A DNA stretch of 34,062 bases from Chitinophagaceae bacterium (GTDB lineage: Bacteria; Bacteroidota; Bacteroidia; Chitinophagales; Chitinophagaceae): assembly GCA_017856605.1 (NCBI GenBank), contig JAFMES010000002.1, positions 1 to 34,062 on the forward strand, read 5' to 3'. Shown piece by piece: positions 32,225-34,062 of this stretch. The notes beneath the pieces are model-generated. The model was given only the letters and a program-made list of their open reading frames with translations, did not search any database and was not told the DNA's origin. The stretch's first letter is position 1. Every line of letters starts with the position of its first letter. The position numbers and the translations under genes are program-made.

Positions 32225-32927
32225 TGCTTTTCTCTTCATCCTTTACGCGTTCCAGGAGAACAGCATCCAATGCAGGATCCAGATTTCCTTTCAATGCGAA
32301 TTTAAGATAATGGATCCGGTTACTCTTGGCAATGTCGAGTCCCTCGTAGTGAGTTTTTATCAACAATTCCGGGATCTGTTTAACATCGTCTCGTATATCA
32401 TCCGAATCGTGAAACAGTTCCAGTCCATATAGCTCAATCACTGTTTTTGTGAAACGATACAGTACCGGAGAATCCGTCTTCAGGTGGATATAACCGCCAG
32501 GCGACAGGATTTGTTGATACTTGCGTAAAAATTCCGGATGAGTGAGCCTGCGTTTGCATTTGGATGAACGCAGTTGCGGATCTGGAAATGGAAGCCAGAT
32601 TTCGTTCACTTCCTTTGCCACAAAATAATTTTGAATCAAACCGATTTGCGAACGAATGAACGCAACGTTGGTGAGTTTTCGTTCAATGCATTGTTTAGCA
32701 CCTACCCAGATGCGATTTCCTTTGATATCAACGCCAATATAATTGCGCTCGGGGTGGAGTGTGGCCAACCCCACACTGTATTCTCCTTTGCCACAAGCCA
32801 GTTCCAATGTGATGGGATGATGATTACCAAAATGATCATGCCATTTTCCCGCAATGTCAGTTGGATATTCAAGAACGTTCGCGAATGAGGCGATTTCCGC
32901 AAAGCGTTTCAATTTTTTTTGTCCCAT
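32205..32927 (-). CDS. trmB: tRNA (guanine-N7-)-methyltransferase
   Basis: A 240-residue SAM-dependent methyltransferase that makes m7G46 in the variable loop of tRNA. LELACGKGEYSVGLA is the SAM-binding loop, YIGVDIKGNRIW follows, and LPFPDPQLRSSKCKRR is the TrmB signature involved in tRNA binding and catalysis. THPEFLRKYQQILSPGG and LKTDSP complete the fold. The gene sits 21 bp after fabF and overlaps the small DUF5522 gene. The length is usual for Bacteroidota TrmB. Confidence 0.95.
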   Translation of the reverse strand: MGQKKLKRFAEIASFANVLEYPTDIAGKWHDHFGNHHPITLELACGKGEYSVGLATLHPERNYIGVDIKGNRIWVGAKQCIERKLTNVAFIRSQIGLIQNYFVAKEVNEIWLPFPDPQLRSSKCKRRLTHPEFLRKYQQILSPGGYIHLKTDSPVLYRFTKTVIELYGLELFHDSDDIRDDVKQIPELLIKTHYEGLDIAKSNRIHYLKFALKGNLDPALDAVLLERVKDEEKSNEEETD

Positions 32928-32948
32928 GGAGTGGCAAAGGTAAGAAAG

Positions 32949-34061
32949 CTAATTGCCTTCCCATTTCTTGAATGCAAGAACCGCATTGAGTCCCCCGAAC
33001 GCAAACGCATTGGAAAGAGCATAGCGTATATTCTTTGGACGAGAGGCGTTGGGGACTACATCCAGATCACAGGCTTCATCTTTTTCTTCAAAGTTGGCAG
33101 TAGGAGGAAGAATACCTTCTTTCAGTGCCATAACCGTGGCGATTGCTTCCAGCGAGCTGGTGGCACCCAGTGCGTGACCATGCATCGATTTTGTAGAGCT
33201 GATGGCCAGTTGAGCGGCATGGGTTCCAAAAACTGATTTAACAGCTGCTGTTTCCATGGCATCGTTTACCAGTGTAGCAGTGCCGTGTGCATTGATGTAG
33301 TCGATTTGTTCTGGAGTAATGCCTGCATCTTTGAGCGCCAGTGACATCGCTCGTTCTGCTCCTAGTTGATCCGGTTTGGTTATGTGTGAAGCATCACTGG
33401 TCATACCAAATCCGATGATCTCGCCTAGTATAGTAGCACCTCGTTGTTGAGCGTGCTCTAGTGTTTCGAGCATGAGCATTCCACCGCCCTCACCCAAGAT
33501 CATTCCTTGTCGGGTTTTTGAAAACGGTCGACAGGTATCCGGAGCAACCACCCGAATGGCTTCCCATGCTTTTAAAAATGTATACGTGAAAGGTGTTTCA
33601 CTACCGCCTGCAATGGCCTGATCGCACACACCGCTTCGGATGAGCCAGAATGCATTTCCGATGGCATGATTGGAAGACGCACAAGCAGTGGAGATCGTAT
33701 AAACGGGTCCCCTGATTCCCATTTGCATACTGATGTTGCTTGCAGCACCATTGGGCATGGTCTTGGGAATGGAAAGCGGATGGACTCTTGTTTTATTCTC
33801 GCGATAGAGGTCGTAATACGATTGTTCTTGCGCATGCACGCCACCGATGGAGGTTCCGCAAATGACTGCAGTGCGATATGCATTGTCTTCGTTGAATTGA
33901 AACCCCGACTGCTGAACAGCTTCTTTGGCAGCAAGTACCGCAAACTGAGCGAAGCGATCCATCAAATCGAGATCCGCTTTTTCTATGTGTGCGCTTGCAT
34001 CAAAGTTTTTGACATCAGCTCCGTGCTTGAAACGGATTTGATCGGCGAAGGGGGAGTCGTA
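32949..34061 (-). CDS. fabF: Beta-ketoacyl-ACP synthase II, 5'-truncated by window edge
   Basis: The frame is open through the right edge, so the N-terminus is missing; 371 codons are present. It is a thiolase-fold condensing enzyme for fatty acid elongation. The catalytic Cys lies in STACASSNHA (codon at 33681-33683). The His residues are in NAHGTATLVND and SMHGHALGATSSLEA, and NAFAFGGLNAVLAF closes the active site. MDRFAQFAVLAAKEA and the GGVHAQ region fit FabF rather than FabB or FabH. A related polyketide or aryl-polyene ketosynthase is the main alternative. trmB follows after 21 bp. Confidence 0.9.
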   Translation of the reverse strand, partial: YDSPFADQIRFKHGADVKNFDASAHIEKADLDLMDRFAQFAVLAAKEAVQQSGFQFNEDNAYRTAVICGTSIGGVHAQEQSYYDLYRENKTRVHPLSIPKTMPNGAASNISMQMGIRGPVYTISTACASSNHAIGNAFWLIRSGVCDQAIAGGSETPFTYTFLKAWEAIRVVAPDTCRPFSKTRQGMILGEGGGMLMLETLEHAQQRGATILGEIIGFGMTSDASHITKPDQLGAERAMSLALKDAGITPEQIDYINAHGTATLVNDAMETAAVKSVFGTHAAQLAISSTKSMHGHALGATSSLEAIATVMALKEGILPPTANFEEKDEACDLDVVPNASRPKNIRYALSNAFAFGGLNAVLAFKKWEGN

Positions 34062-34062
34062 C

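Overview
The window comes from a member of the Bacteroidota, probably Chitinophagaceae or a close relative (inference). The reasons are a six-gene alternative complex III (ACIII) locus joined to an A-type cytochrome c oxidase locus, futalosine-pathway menaquinone synthesis (mqnC), a fused alpha/beta 2-oxoacid dehydrogenase E1, DUF6787- and DUF5522-type small domains, leaders with little Shine-Dalgarno signal, and TAnnTTTG-type -7 elements. Gene density is very high. No stretch over 300 bases lacks a gene, and the longest intergenic gap is 114 bp (16295-16408). I found no RNA gene, insertion sequence, integrase, CRISPR array or phage gene.

Layout by strand block. (1) 3-620 (+): C-terminal part of an M48 metallopeptidase cut by the window edge. 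(2) 676-3339 (-): mqnC, then the 5-oxoprolinase subunit genes pxpB and pxpC, tightly packed. (3) 3414-9174 (+): a tandem-aspartyl-protease/PDZ protein, two M16 peptidase genes (one catalytic, one lacking the zinc motif) and a fused E1 dehydrogenase, with gaps of 10-14 bp. (4) 9166-16294 (-): a membrane-anchored-looking PurN fusion, a secreted CarboxypepD_reg-like protein, then three secreted hydrolases (beta-lactamase-fold serine hydrolase, M19 dipeptidase, penicillin-acylase family) joined by 4-bp ATGA overlaps, and a secreted sugar isomerase/epimerase-like protein. (5) 16409-31701 (+): the core of the window, actA-actB-actC-actD-actE-actF, coxB, coxA, ctaB (heme O synthase), two subunit III genes, subunit IV, a SCO copper chaperone and a DUF420 membrane protein. 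(6) 31702-34061 (-): fabF (cut by the edge), trmB, a Cys-rich DUF5522 protein and an alkyltransferase-like protein that lacks the acceptor cysteine.

How the genes work together: mqnC helps make menaquinone. ACIII oxidises menaquinol and passes electrons through c-type hemes to the CuA site of CoxB and then to the heme/CuB centre of CoxA. CtaB, SCO and the DUF420 protein serve heme and copper assembly. The locus is therefore a nearly complete menaquinol-to-oxygen respiratory module in about 15 kb, preceded by a divergent promoter region that carries an unusual leader hairpin.

Nothing here is a clear new defence or mobile system. The most novel-looking items are the DUF6787-PurN fusion, the hairpin in the ACIII leader, the coupled trio of secreted hydrolases, and the structural oddities of the respiratory subunits: an extra heme in ActA, extra helices and a CuA-site Gln in CoxB, and His-rich tails on ActC and CoxA.
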